Shown: positions 7,692 through 15,662 of the stretch, piece after piece | How positions within the stretch are numbered: position 1 is the first letter of the stretch | Layout of the letters: every line of letters begins with the position of its first letter | DNA from: VRUE01 sp036557525 | GTDB lineage: Bacteria > Actinomycetota > Thermoleophilia > Solirubrobacterales > 70-9 | Length of the DNA stretch: 64,000 nt | Reading direction: 5' to 3' | Assembly: GCA_036557525.1 (NCBI GenBank) | Contig: DATBHH010000080.1 | Coordinates: 27,084 to 91,083, forward strand | Notes under the pieces: model-generated | The model's database searches: none | The model's input: the letters and a program-made list of their open reading frames with translations, nothing else | What the model was told of the DNA's origin: nothing | Translations under genes and position numbers: made by a program

Positions 7692-10600
7692 GTGGGTCCG
7701 GGGGCCGCAACTCGCACCGTCTGTCTCATCCTCGTCTCGGGCGCCGGCTTTTTCGCCGGCCTGGGCGCGCTGTCCCCGCCCCCGGCCGCGGCGGACGAAC
7801 TGAAACTCGATTTTGAGTCGGGCCCGCCCCTCGACACCCCGATCGAAGCCGAGTACCGCGAAAGCGCCTTCGTCTTCTGGGAACGCCCCGACCCCGGCTT
7901 CCGTCCCTACCGCGAGCAGGCACCACTGGGGGTGCCGACTCAATCCGGCAGCGTCTACGCGGACATCAGCGACCACTGCTACCCGGGCGAGAGCGACAAC
8001 GCCGGCGATTGCGAGATCTTCATCCCGGGGACGCAGGGCAACCTGGTCCGCACCGCGAGCGGCGTGACGCTCTACGCGGGGCTCTCCTCGGCTTCCGCTG
8101 AAGCGGTCAGCGCGAAGCTGACCGCCTACGACGCCTCGCACCAGGAACTCGACAGCGCCGAAGTGCCGATCGGCGTCGGCTTCACGACACCGATCAGCGT
8201 CAGCAGCGCCGCCGCCAACATCGCCAGCTTCATCCTCACCGTGGAAGGGCCGGGCAAGTACGGCGCCGCGCTCGGCTTCGACGACCTCACGCTCGACTTC
8301 CCGACCAACTCGCTGCCCGACATCTCACTGGCCGCGCCGATCGAAACCGTCGCCGTCCTGGAGGGCGGCTCGGTCGAAGCGCCGCTGCGGGTGACGCGGC
8401 TCAACGGCTCAAACGGGCCGGTCGCGTTCTCGGTCACGGGGCTGCCAGCCGGCGTGACGGGCACGGTGACGCCCGAACCGCTGCCCGGCACCCAGGCCAA
8501 TGCGGTCATCCACCTCACCGCGGCCGAAGACGCCGAAGTCACCCCGCTGAAGACCGCGACGGTCACCGCCGACCCGCAGGGCGACGCCAACGTCGCGCCG
8601 GAACCGCGCAGCGCGCAGTTCAACGTCCGGGTGGCGCGGTCGTTCGGGATCGCGGGGAGCGGCGAAGCGCTTCACCTGCCGCAGTGCGCCCCGGTCGACC
8701 GCGAATTCGTGCTGGAACGCGACCGCTCGTTCGCCGGCACGCTCTTCCTCAGCGTCGAGGGCGCGCCGGCCGGGGTGCAGGTGCAGATCCTGCCCGGCAG
8801 CGTCGTCCCGCCGGGCGGCAACTTCAACGTGAACGGCACGCTGCGGGTCAGCCGCGGCGCCGAACCGGTCCCGCCCGAAAGCGTGCTGACGCTACGCGCG
8901 AGGGCCTCCGGCTTCCCCGACCAGACCCTCGCGGTGCCGATCGACAACGCCGCGCCGATGGCGACAGCGAGCCCCGGCTTCGCGCGGACGCCGCGCCGGG
9001 AGCAGCCCGGGACGACCGTTCGCCTCGACGGCAACGGCTTCTGCCCGGGGAGCGAGGTCGACGTCGGCACGACCCCCTCGGGCGAACCCAACCTTCCCGC
9101 CCGGGCGGAAGCGACCGTGGCAGGTGACCTCCACAGCCTCACCTTCCAGGTGCCGCGGGCGGGCATGAGCGGGCCGGTCACGGTCCTGCCGCCGTTCGCG
9201 GGCGGCGGTGTCGCGTTCCCCGGACTCGCGCCCTCCTATCCAACCCAGAACTCAATCGAAGTCCGCAGCTTCCGCGGCGAGTTCGGCTTCGCCTTCCGGA
9301 ACTACGACTTCTCCGGCCTCTCCCTGTCCGAGCTGACCGAAGCGGTCGGCGCCGACGACCTCTTCCTCCAGATCAACCCCTGCTGGCCCTGGGGCAGCTG
9401 CTACGTGCCGACCGGCATCCTCGATCCGATCGCGGCGATCGAGTGGCCGCTCTTCAGCGGCATCCTGATCGGGAGTGACGGCCACTGCTACGGGATGAAC
9501 CGCGCCGTCCAGGAGTTCATGGCCCACAAGGTCCCCTACAATCGCTTCGCCTCCGGCGTCCATGACGTCTTCGACCTGCCGAGCGCAGGCGGCCCCCAGA
9601 ACGGCCTCGGCAGCTACCTCGACTCGCGCCAGGCGCTGCAGCTGACCGCGGAGGCGCTCTACCGCCGGCTCACCCGCGACCCCCGCCTCGACGTGCAGCT
9701 CGAACGCATCCAGTACCAGTTCGAACACGGCATGCACCCCGGCGTGACGATGAGGCGCGGGACCATCGGCGGACACGAGGTGACGGCGACCGACATGGTC
9801 CACCACCCGGACGGCTCGCTCGAAATCCTCAGCTACGACAACAACTTCCCGCAGACGCAGAAAGAGCTGGAAGACCCGGTCACCCACAGCTTCATGGAGA
9901 CGGACGGCGGGGCGATCAGGATCAACGCCGCCCACGACCACTGGGAATTCACCAGCGCCGGCGGGACCAAATTCTCGGGCGGAGGAGACGACGGCACCCT
10001 CTATGCGGTGCCGCTCGAAGACATCCCGGACAACCCGAGTCTGCCCGGCCTCACCGACCTCGACCTGATCGTCGACATCTTCGGCTCGGTGGAGGGCGCG
10101 GCGACGACCGGTGGCGCCTCGCCCGGGGCAGAGGACGAACCGCTTGTGGCCGGCGCGGGCGGCAACGAAGCTGCCGGGATGGTGCTGGCGAGGAAGGGCG
10201 CCGACTCCCTCAGCCACAGGATGAAGGGCCTGAAGGGCGGCAGCTACTCACAGCTGATCGCGGGCCCCGGCTTCGTCGCCGCGACGCCCAAGGTCGAGAC
10301 CGCGAAGGGCGTCGTCGACAGGATGTCGATCAGGCCGGTGGCCGGCAGGGTCACCTTCGTCGGCGGCCGCGATCGCGAGCTGGCGCTCGATCTCGCGATC
10401 GACAGGGGCAGGGTGCATCGCGGGGCGTCGGTCGAGACGACGGCGAGCAAGGGTGGCGAGGACGTGGCCGCGCTGGGCCACGGCAAGTCGCTCGTCTACA
10501 CGCACGATGGCGGCGCGGCGCGGGTGAGGATCTCGCTCACCAACGTGGCCCGCGCCGGCGGCCCCGCCACCTTCCGCTCGCCCGGGATGACCGTTCGCCG

Positions 10601-11030
10601 CGGCGAGCGCCTGAAGATGACCCCGCTCGACTGGCACTCGCTCCACCGGGTCCGGGTCACGGCAAGGCTCAGGGGCGGGAAGACCAGGACCCGCGTCCTC
10701 CGCAACACCGCCGGAGCCAGCGAGCGCTTCGCCATCGGCCGACCACGGCTCAAGGGCCACCGGGCCGAGGTTCCCCTCCGCTTCCTCCACGTATCGCAGC
10801 CGGCGGTCGGCGGCCTCGTCCTCCGCCTCCTCCGCGGGAACCGCATCCTCGCCAAGAAGGCGATCGCGATCAAGCACCCGAAGCGCGGCCGCCGCAGCTT
10901 CGATTGGCGCCTGCCCCGGGTCCCCGCCGGCGACTACCGCCTGCAGGTCAACGCGGCCCTCGCCGGCGGCGCAGATCACCCGTCGCGTCGTACTGCGGCC
11001 CGCCATGCCTCGGTCCGCATCTCGAGATGA
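7692..11030 (+). CDS. Large exported protein with Ig/IPT-like domains and a papain-like Cys-His-Asp motif set
   Basis: This 1112-residue protein has a signal peptide (residues 1-35, ending near PAAADE). An N-terminal beta-sandwich (about 36-200) ends in 'GFDDLTLDF'. Ig-like segments follow (about 210-310), then an IPT/TIG-like segment (about 430-510: GTTVRLDGNGFCPGSEV). The core at about 540-800 contains GSDGHCYGM with Cys599, an aspartate-rich 'TDMVHHPDGSLEI' with His704/His705 and 'SYDNNFP' with Asp716 to Asn718. The order Cys, then His about 105 residues later, then Asp/Asn 12-14 further on fits a papain-fold thiol hydrolase. The C-terminal 250 residues are beta-rich. I recognise no named family; enzyme activity is inference. 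Confidence 0.7.
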   Translation: MGPGAATRTVCLILVSGAGFFAGLGALSPPPAAADELKLDFESGPPLDTPIEAEYRESAFVFWERPDPGFRPYREQAPLGVPTQSGSVYADISDHCYPGESDNAGDCEIFIPGTQGNLVRTASGVTLYAGLSSASAEAVSAKLTAYDASHQELDSAEVPIGVGFTTPISVSSAAANIASFILTVEGPGKYGAALGFDDLTLDFPTNSLPDISLAAPIETVAVLEGGSVEAPLRVTRLNGSNGPVAFSVTGLPAGVTGTVTPEPLPGTQANAVIHLTAAEDAEVTPLKTATVTADPQGDANVAPEPRSAQFNVRVARSFGIAGSGEALHLPQCAPVDREFVLERDRSFAGTLFLSVEGAPAGVQVQILPGSVVPPGGNFNVNGTLRVSRGAEPVPPESVLTLRARASGFPDQTLAVPIDNAAPMATASPGFARTPRREQPGTTVRLDGNGFCPGSEVDVGTTPSGEPNLPARAEATVAGDLHSLTFQVPRAGMSGPVTVLPPFAGGGVAFPGLAPSYPTQNSIEVRSFRGEFGFAFRNYDFSGLSLSELTEAVGADDLFLQINPCWPWGSCYVPTGILDPIAAIEWPLFSGILIGSDGHCYGMNRAVQEFMAHKVPYNRFASGVHDVFDLPSAGGPQNGLGSYLDSRQALQLTAEALYRRLTRDPRLDVQLERIQYQFEHGMHPGVTMRRGTIGGHEVTATDMVHHPDGSLEILSYDNNFPQTQKELEDPVTHSFMETDGGAIRINAAHDHWEFTSAGGTKFSGGGDDGTLYAVPLEDIPDNPSLPGLTDLDLIVDIFGSVEGAATTGGASPGAEDEPLVAGAGGNEAAGMVLARKGADSLSHRMKGLKGGSYSQLIAGPGFVAATPKVETAKGVVDRMSIRPVAGRVTFVGGRDRELALDLAIDRGRVHRGASVETTASKGGEDVAALGHGKSLVYTHDGGAARVRISLTNVARAGGPATFRSPGMTVRRGERLKMTPLDWHSLHRVRVTARLRGGKTRTRVLRNTAGASERFAIGRPRLKGHRAEVPLRFLHVSQPAVGGLVLRLLRGNRILAKKAIAIKHPKRGRRSFDWRLPRVPAGDYRLQVNAALAGGADHPSRRTAARHASVRISR

Positions 11031-11098
11031 CCCCGCTCTCCCGCTGCCTCGCGGCGACTGCTTTCGCCCGGCGCCGGGAGCGGACGCCCCTCTCGCCG

Positions 11099-12004
11099 CT
11101 AGAAGCCACGCGAAAGGTGGGACTTGAACAGCGAGCCGGTCATCGCCACGTCGGGGTCGCCGAGAAAGGATGCCGTCAAATCACCGGTCCAGGTGCGAGA
11201 CCCGTTCCCTGCCCGGCTCAGGGCGGCGGTGCCGGCGAAGGGCGCAACCCCTTTCACGCTCGCTGAGCTCAGTGCGCGGGAGGCTCGCAGGTCACTTCGG
11301 GGGGCAGACGCAGAGACGATGCGGTACGTCCCGAGGCGGTCAACCACGTCCTCCTCGGCTGCGGTCATCCGGACCCTGCCCCGGGCCCGCTTCGTAGCTT
11401 CAAAGGCTCGCGCCACGGGTCCCGAGCGAAAGCCGGCGAACAGACGGGTTCGAGGCCTCCGCCTTGTCGGGAACAGTTCGGTGGCCGGGGGACGGAATCC
11501 GGCGCGCCGTCCGACCCGCAGGCTCCGACGATCCCCCCGCTCGCCACTCGATCGGCAGGCGCCACCCCCCAGCTCGCTGCCACGGGCCCGCCTGCGAACC
11601 GCGGCCAGGTAGCGATGCTCGCCGACGAAGCGCAGGTTGCCGGCGAAGACGCCATCCCGCTTCATGCGAGGGTGCCCGGGTGCGCAGTGAGCAACGGTGT
11701 GCCAGTGGCCCGTCGGCTCGAAACGCATCGCGATCCGCCCGATGCCGGGAAAGACCGCTCGCAGACCGCCGGCCGTGGCGCCACGTGCGATGTAGTCGGT
11801 CTCCGCACGGCGATGCTTGGCGCGTTCGTGGCGCCTGACCTTGATGACGACTGTCGCCCCTCTGCCGCCCACCGCGACAAGGTAGCCGTGGTCCTTGAAC
11901 GAGAACCGCAACACGGTCGATCTCGCCGCCAGAGCGTGGGAGGGGCCGAGCGGCAGCAGCAATGCCACCCAGAAGACGAGCGACGTGATTGCTCGTGCCC
12001 TCAC
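11099..12004 (-). CDS. Exported protein of unknown function
   Basis: This 301-residue protein begins with a clear signal peptide (ITSLVFWVALLLPLGPSHALAA). The mature part is beta-rich near the start (VLRFSFKDHGYLVAV, GATVVIKVRRHE), contains a conserved-looking 'HWHTVAHC' with 'GVFAGNLRFVGEHRYLAAV', and then is Arg-rich. I do not recognise a family. Its GTG start overlaps the stop of the trypsin-like protease gene upstream (GTGA), so the two are co-translated. It may be a partner or substrate of that protease, which is only a neighbourhood inference. Confidence 0.75.
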   Translation of the reverse strand: MRARAITSLVFWVALLLPLGPSHALAARSTVLRFSFKDHGYLVAVGGRGATVVIKVRRHERAKHRRAETDYIARGATAGGLRAVFPGIGRIAMRFEPTGHWHTVAHCAPGHPRMKRDGVFAGNLRFVGEHRYLAAVRRRARGSELGGGACRSSGERGDRRSLRVGRRAGFRPPATELFPTRRRPRTRLFAGFRSGPVARAFEATKRARGRVRMTAAEEDVVDRLGTYRIVSASAPRSDLRASRALSSASVKGVAPFAGTAALSRAGNGSRTWTGDLTASFLGDPDVAMTGSLFKSHLSRGF

Positions 12005-12753
12005 CGGATTCTCCCGGCCACGTGCGCCAACCTGGCGACGGCGTCCCCGAAGTAGGGCCCATAGTCGGTTACCGGGTCGTCGTAGTAGGAGCTGGACGTG
12101 ACGCCGTTGAGCAGATCGCCGTCGATGAACCAGCCGCCTCCCGAGGCGCCGTCGCTGATCCGACAGGAAACGCCAAGCTCGAGCGGACCGGGCATGAGGA
12201 GGGCCTCGAGGTCTGGACCGCGGCGTGCCGCTCCCTGGCAGACCTGAAGTGTCCCGCCGTTGAAAGGGCGGGCGACCGGATACCCGTACACGTCGAAGGT
12301 GCGCGGATGGCGACCGGTCACAAGCCGGTCGGCGCCGACTGCCTGGGCCAGGAGTTCACCCCGTTCGTTCCGACCGACGACGGCGGCCCCGACGTCGAAG
12401 TTGTCGTTCTCGGCTCGACGCCACTGCGGCGTCGTGCCCAGCCAATCGGCGATGAAGGTCCCGAATGGCCGTTCGCCGTGCCGGTACCCGGGGACGAAGA
12501 CCCAGCGCCGGCCGGACCAATGGCCTTCGTCGAATACGCAATGGCCGGCGGTGATCACGAGGCTCCTGTTGGGGGCGACCGCTGACGTCCCCGAACAGCG
12601 GCCGTAGCCGCCGTCTTCCCGGATGAAGATCGCGCCGTTGACCGAGGGTCCCGGTGCGGTGGGATCCGGGACCGTGACCGATTTCGCCGCCGAGGCGAGG
12701 CTCGGCAGCGCCAGCAGCGCGATCGACATCGCAGCGAGGCTGAGCAAGCGCAT
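12001..12753 (-). CDS. Exported trypsin-like serine protease
   Basis: After a signal peptide (1-22), the 250-residue protein shows a chymotrypsin-fold triad: TAGHC with His71, 'NDNFDVGAAVV' with Asp120, and 'SDGASGGGWF' with Ser204 (GASGG in place of the usual GDSGG). A CSGT segment precedes the His. It is probably an extracellular endopeptidase of the S1/V8 type. I chose ATG 12753 because GGAGGAG sits 8 bases upstream; the longer frame to 12843 runs through the antisense of a tRNA-like sequence and is an artefact. It forms a unit with the overlapping 11099-12004 gene. Confidence 0.87.
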   Translation of the reverse strand: MRLLSLAAMSIALLALPSLASAAKSVTVPDPTAPGPSVNGAIFIREDGGYGRCSGTSAVAPNRSLVITAGHCVFDEGHWSGRRWVFVPGYRHGERPFGTFIADWLGTTPQWRRAENDNFDVGAAVVGRNERGELLAQAVGADRLVTGRHPRTFDVYGYPVARPFNGGTLQVCQGAARRGPDLEALLMPGPLELGVSCRISDGASGGGWFIDGDLLNGVTSSSYYDDPVTDYGPYFGDAVARLAHVAGRIR

Positions 12754-12803
12754 CGCGTGTGATTCTCCTCCGAGACCGGGATTCTGCGAACCCGAGGGTC
12801 GCC

Positions 12804-12821
12804 GGTTCGAATCCTGTTGAG
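12804..12821 (+). repeat. tRNA T-arm-like sequence, copy B
   Basis: GGTTCGAATCCTGT followed by TGAG repeats copy A (4124-4141) with one mismatch in 18. The upstream bases (about 12775-12803) also resemble a tRNA anticodon-arm-to-variable-loop segment, and their antisense gives the notorious 'GFEPATLGF' and 'QDSNRRPSG' false peptides. No intact acceptor or D-arm is present, so this is a tRNA-derived remnant. Confidence 0.5.
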
Positions 12822-12847
12822 CGCATTGAGAATTTCGGCGCATCCGG

Positions 12848-13690
12848 CTAGATCTCCGGAGCCGACGGCGTCGAGGCCGTGCGCAGAGCTCCGGCGCTGG
12901 CGCAGACGACGAGTGCTATCGCGATCAGCTGCGCCGCCGAGAGGCTCTGCGAGAGGGCGATGAAGCCGATCATCGCCGCGACCGCGGGCTCGAGGCTCAT
13001 GAGCACGCCGAAGACTGCGTTTGGAAGCCGCCGCAGCGCCTCCAGCTCGAGCGCGTAGGGGATGGCCGAACTGAGAAGGCCGGCGCCCAATCCCACCGCG
13101 AGGACAGCCGGGACGAAGAGGTCGGCGCCGCCGGCGGCGATGCCGACAGGCGTGACCAGCAGGGTGGAGAGCATCGCCGCGAGCGCCAGACCGCCGAGGC
13201 CGGGCTCGCGCCCGACCCTGGCGCTCTGGAGAATGTAGAGGCCCCAGAAGGCGCCGGCCGTCAGCGCCAGCGCAATCCCGAGGGCGTCGACCTCGCCGCC
13301 TCCGCCCTTGGAGAGGAGGACGATTCCGACCGTGGCGAGAATCCCCCAGACGGCATCGATGCGCCGTCGGGTGCCGAGGATCGCGACGCCAAGAGGCCCG
13401 ACGAACTCGAAGGTGACGGCGACGCCGAGGGGCAGGCGGTCGATCGACTCGTAGAAGCAGAGGTTCATCGCCGCCAGGGCCAGCGCAAAGATCGCGACGT
13501 CCGTCATCTGCCTCCGGCCGACCCGGCGGACCTGACCGCGCGCCATGGCGGCGAGGGCGAGCGCCGCAAAGAGAGAGCGCAACAACACGGCTCCGGCCGG
13601 CCCGACTTCGTCGAACAGCGTCGTCGCCAGCGCCGCCCCGCACTGGACGGAGACGATCGAGCTGAGCACGAGTGCGACGGCGCGGCGCAT
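12848..13690 (-). CDS. EamA/RhaT-type drug and metabolite transporter
   Basis: This 280-residue inner-membrane protein has about ten hydrophobic segments arranged as two five-helix EamA repeats (for example AVALVLSSIVSVQCGAALA, ALALAAMNLCFY, AVFGVLMSLEPAVAAMIGF). 'LMSLEPAVAAMIGFI' near residue 240 is the typical EamA helix-9 signature of the RhtA/threonine-homoserine exporter branch. It exports small metabolites by proton exchange in known members. ATG 13690 is chosen; TTG 13708 would add six residues. It is divergent from the HAD phosphatase. Confidence 0.88.
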   Translation of the reverse strand: MRRAVALVLSSIVSVQCGAALATTLFDEVGPAGAVLLRSLFAALALAAMARGQVRRVGRRQMTDVAIFALALAAMNLCFYESIDRLPLGVAVTFEFVGPLGVAILGTRRRIDAVWGILATVGIVLLSKGGGGEVDALGIALALTAGAFWGLYILQSARVGREPGLGGLALAAMLSTLLVTPVGIAAGGADLFVPAVLAVGLGAGLLSSAIPYALELEALRRLPNAVFGVLMSLEPAVAAMIGFIALSQSLSAAQLIAIALVVCASAGALRTASTPSAPEI

Positions 13691-13798
13691 ACGGGGATGG
13701 ACTCGCAAGGGCAGAGCACGATAGGCATGGGCCGCCGGATGGGTTGGCAGCGTCTAGGCTGGATCGAGCTTGTCCCGCACCCTTCGGAGCCACGGTTC

Positions 13799-14452
13799 TT
13801 GATCGAAGCGGTCGTCTTCGATCTCGACGGCGTCCTGATCGACTCCGAGTCGGTCTGGGACCGGACGCGGCGCAGCTACGTCGAGCAGCACGGGGGTCGC
13901 TGGAACGAACGCGCTACGCGGGAGATGATGGGCATGAGCTCGACCGAGTGGTCCCGCTACCTCGCCGAGCGGCTCGGGGTCGACCGGCCGCGGGAGACGA
14001 TCGCGACCGAGGTCGCGGGCCAGGTCGGCGAGGCCTACCGCGAGCATCTGCCCCTCCTGCCGGGGGCCAGGGGGGCCGTGACGCGCCTTGCCGGGCACTG
14101 GCCCCTCGGGCTGGCTTCCTCGGCGAACCGCGAGCTGATCGACCTCGTGCTGCAGCTCGCCGACCTCGACTCGTTCTTCGCCGCGACGGTCTCCTCCGAA
14201 GAGGTCAGCCGTGGAAAGCCGGCCCCCGACGTCTACCTGCTGGCGGCGAGCCGCCTCTCGGCGCAGCCGGAGCGCTGCGCGGCAGTCGAGGACTCCCGCA
14301 ACGGGATCCTCTCCGCGGCGGCGGCCGCCATGCGCGTCGTCGCCGTGCCGAACCGGGACTTCCCCCCGGGCCAGGAGGCGCTGGCTGCGACCGATCTGGT
14401 CCTTGGCGAGATCGACGAGCTGACCGTCGAGGCGGTGTCCGAGCTGGGGTAG
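13799..14452 (+). CDS. HAD-superfamily phosphatase (beta-phosphoglucomutase-like)
   Basis: Motif I is FDLDGVLIDSE (nucleophile Asp8, acid Asp10), motif II is 'LASSANRELI', motif III Lys lies in 'SRGKPAPDVYLLAA', and motif IV is 'VEDSRNGILSA'. A helical cap lies between motifs I and II, so it is a subfamily I HAD acting on a phosphosugar or similar small phosphate. The TTG start at 13799 is chosen because GGAG lies about 10 bases upstream and a TAGGCT -10-like box sits at 13755-13760. Longer in-frame starts (13697, 13727) would precede that box and add residues not found in the family. Confidence 0.88.
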   Translation: MIEAVVFDLDGVLIDSESVWDRTRRSYVEQHGGRWNERATREMMGMSSTEWSRYLAERLGVDRPRETIATEVAGQVGEAYREHLPLLPGARGAVTRLAGHWPLGLASSANRELIDLVLQLADLDSFFAATVSSEEVSRGKPAPDVYLLAASRLSAQPERCAAVEDSRNGILSAAAAAMRVVAVPNRDFPPGQEALAATDLVLGEIDELTVEAVSELG

Positions 14453-14490
14453 CGGCGATCGCTGGCAGGCTCGCCGGGCGCGCCCGCCCT

Positions 14491-14916
14491 CTAGAGCCGC
14501 TCGCGCAGCTCGTGCGCGTCCTTTGCGAGCCCGCCCTCGAGGCGGTCCATCTCCTTGCTGCGCTGGTGGAAGAAGGCCCCGAAGGAGCCGGCCAGGGTGG
14601 CGACGACGGTGATCGCGTAGATGTCGAAGAAGAGCTCCAGGACCTTGCCGGCGTTGGTCGCCGGGTTGGCGACCGAGGAGGCGGTCAACAGCTGCGAGGT
14701 GGAGAAGAGGAAGGCGTCGAAGAGGTTGTGGATTTCGGTTCCCCGCGCGTGGCGCTCGGTCAGGAAGACGACGATCGTGCAGGCCACCGCGAACACCGCC
14801 GTGACGACGAAGATCGTCAGCAGCCGACGGCGCAGGTGCGCGTGCGTAGAGGTCTTCGCGCTCGCCACGGCGATCACCTCGCGGCGGGCGTGGTTCACGT
14901 GACGGCGCGCGTTCAC
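14491..14916 (-). CDS. Two-TM ion-channel-like membrane protein with degenerate filter
   Basis: The 141-residue protein has TM1 at about 31-52, a re-entrant-like segment 'NLFDAFLFSTSQLLTASS' at about 64-81, and TM2 at about 91-116 after 'NPATNAGK'. This is the layout of a two-TM potassium channel, where the filter T(V/I)GYGD would be followed by 'P.T..GR'. Here the filter position reads TASSV, so K+ selectivity is unlikely. It may be a non-selective channel or an inactive relative. It starts with GTG 14916 and diverges from the gene at 14976. Confidence 0.68.
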   Translation of the reverse strand: MNARRHVNHARREVIAVASAKTSTHAHLRRRLLTIFVVTAVFAVACTIVVFLTERHARGTEIHNLFDAFLFSTSQLLTASSVANPATNAGKVLELFFDIYAITVVATLAGSFGAFFHQRSKEMDRLEGGLAKDAHELRERL

Positions 14917-14963
14917 GGCGAGTGATTATGGGATCAGGTGCGGTGGGAATGCCGGGGCGGTGC

Positions 14964-14969
14964 TATACA
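14964..14969 (+). promoter_or_regulatory. -10-like box TATACA before a probable leaderless start
   Basis: TATACA is followed after 6 bp by the in-frame GTG at 14976. This supports that start over GTG 14922, which lies upstream of the box. I see no good -35 hexamer. Confidence 0.4.
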
Positions 14970-14975
14970 CGCCCG

Positions 14976-15662
14976 GTGGCCGCCGATGCAGGGCTCGAAA
15001 GCTTCGCCGCCTACGCCGCGGCGCGCGGCCTGACGCTCGAGCCCGGCGCCCACCTGCCGCGCACCACGCCGCTCCTCGCAGAGGGGGAGTTGCGCTCAGT
15101 CGACGCCCTGATGACCGGCTGGCTCGGGACCTACCTCGAAGCGCAGATGGCGCTGATCACCCGCGAGGAGACGACCACCGACGCCGCCGGCGGCGAGACC
15201 AGGGGCGACGCCCACTTCACCGTAGCCGTCGCGCACGTCCCCAGGGCCAAGCGGTTCATCCCCTGGCTGCTCTGCCGGCGGGCGGATGAGGGCGTCTTCG
15301 GCCGCGCCGCCGAGGCGCTGATCCATGGGCACGACCGCCTCGACCTCGAGAGCGCCGAGCTCGACAGCCGCTACCGGATCTATGTCTCTCCCGACAGCGA
15401 CGCGGTCTGGGTCCGCGAGCTCTTCTCACCGAGCTTCATCGTCTTCCTGCTCGAACGGGCGCCGCGGGGGTTCGCCTTCGAGTACGTCGACGGGACCCTC
15501 TGCGTGAGCCTGGTCGGGCGCCGGACGCTGACCGAGGACCTCGACGCTCTGCGCGACGCGACGGTCGAACTGGTCGGCCGCCTGCGGGCCGAGATCCGCG
15601 AGAGGCTCGGCTCCGCCCGGGGGCGGTCCTCGCCGAGCGCTCCGGGCTTCCCCGATCGGTGA
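14976..15662 (+). CDS. Conserved protein of unknown function
   Basis: This is a 228-residue soluble protein with no signal peptide. Visible segments are an N-terminal helix (AAYAAARGLTLEPGAHLP), 'HFTVAVAHVPRAKRFIPWLLCRR', 'ELDSRYRIYVSPDSDAVWVRE' and 'LFSPSFIVFLLERAPRGFAFEY', a layout reminiscent of DUF3137-type proteins in which a value is compared through 'R..V..D...' and 'F.FEYVDGTL' strands. I cannot name it. GTG 14976 is chosen because of the TATACA box 6 bp upstream. The downstream subtilase start overlaps its stop (GTGA), so they are co-expressed. Confidence 0.62.
   Translation: MAADAGLESFAAYAAARGLTLEPGAHLPRTTPLLAEGELRSVDALMTGWLGTYLEAQMALITREETTTDAAGGETRGDAHFTVAVAHVPRAKRFIPWLLCRRADEGVFGRAAEALIHGHDRLDLESAELDSRYRIYVSPDSDAVWVRELFSPSFIVFLLERAPRGFAFEYVDGTLCVSLVGRRTLTEDLDALRDATVELVGRLRAEIRERLGSARGRSSPSAPGFPDR

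Noticed and set aside
12754..12843. N-terminal extension of the trypsin-like protease reading QDSNRRPSGSQ
   Set aside because: This peptide, and GFEPATLGF in the next frame, are classic false translations of tRNA antisense. The gene's own Shine-Dalgarno supports ATG 12753.
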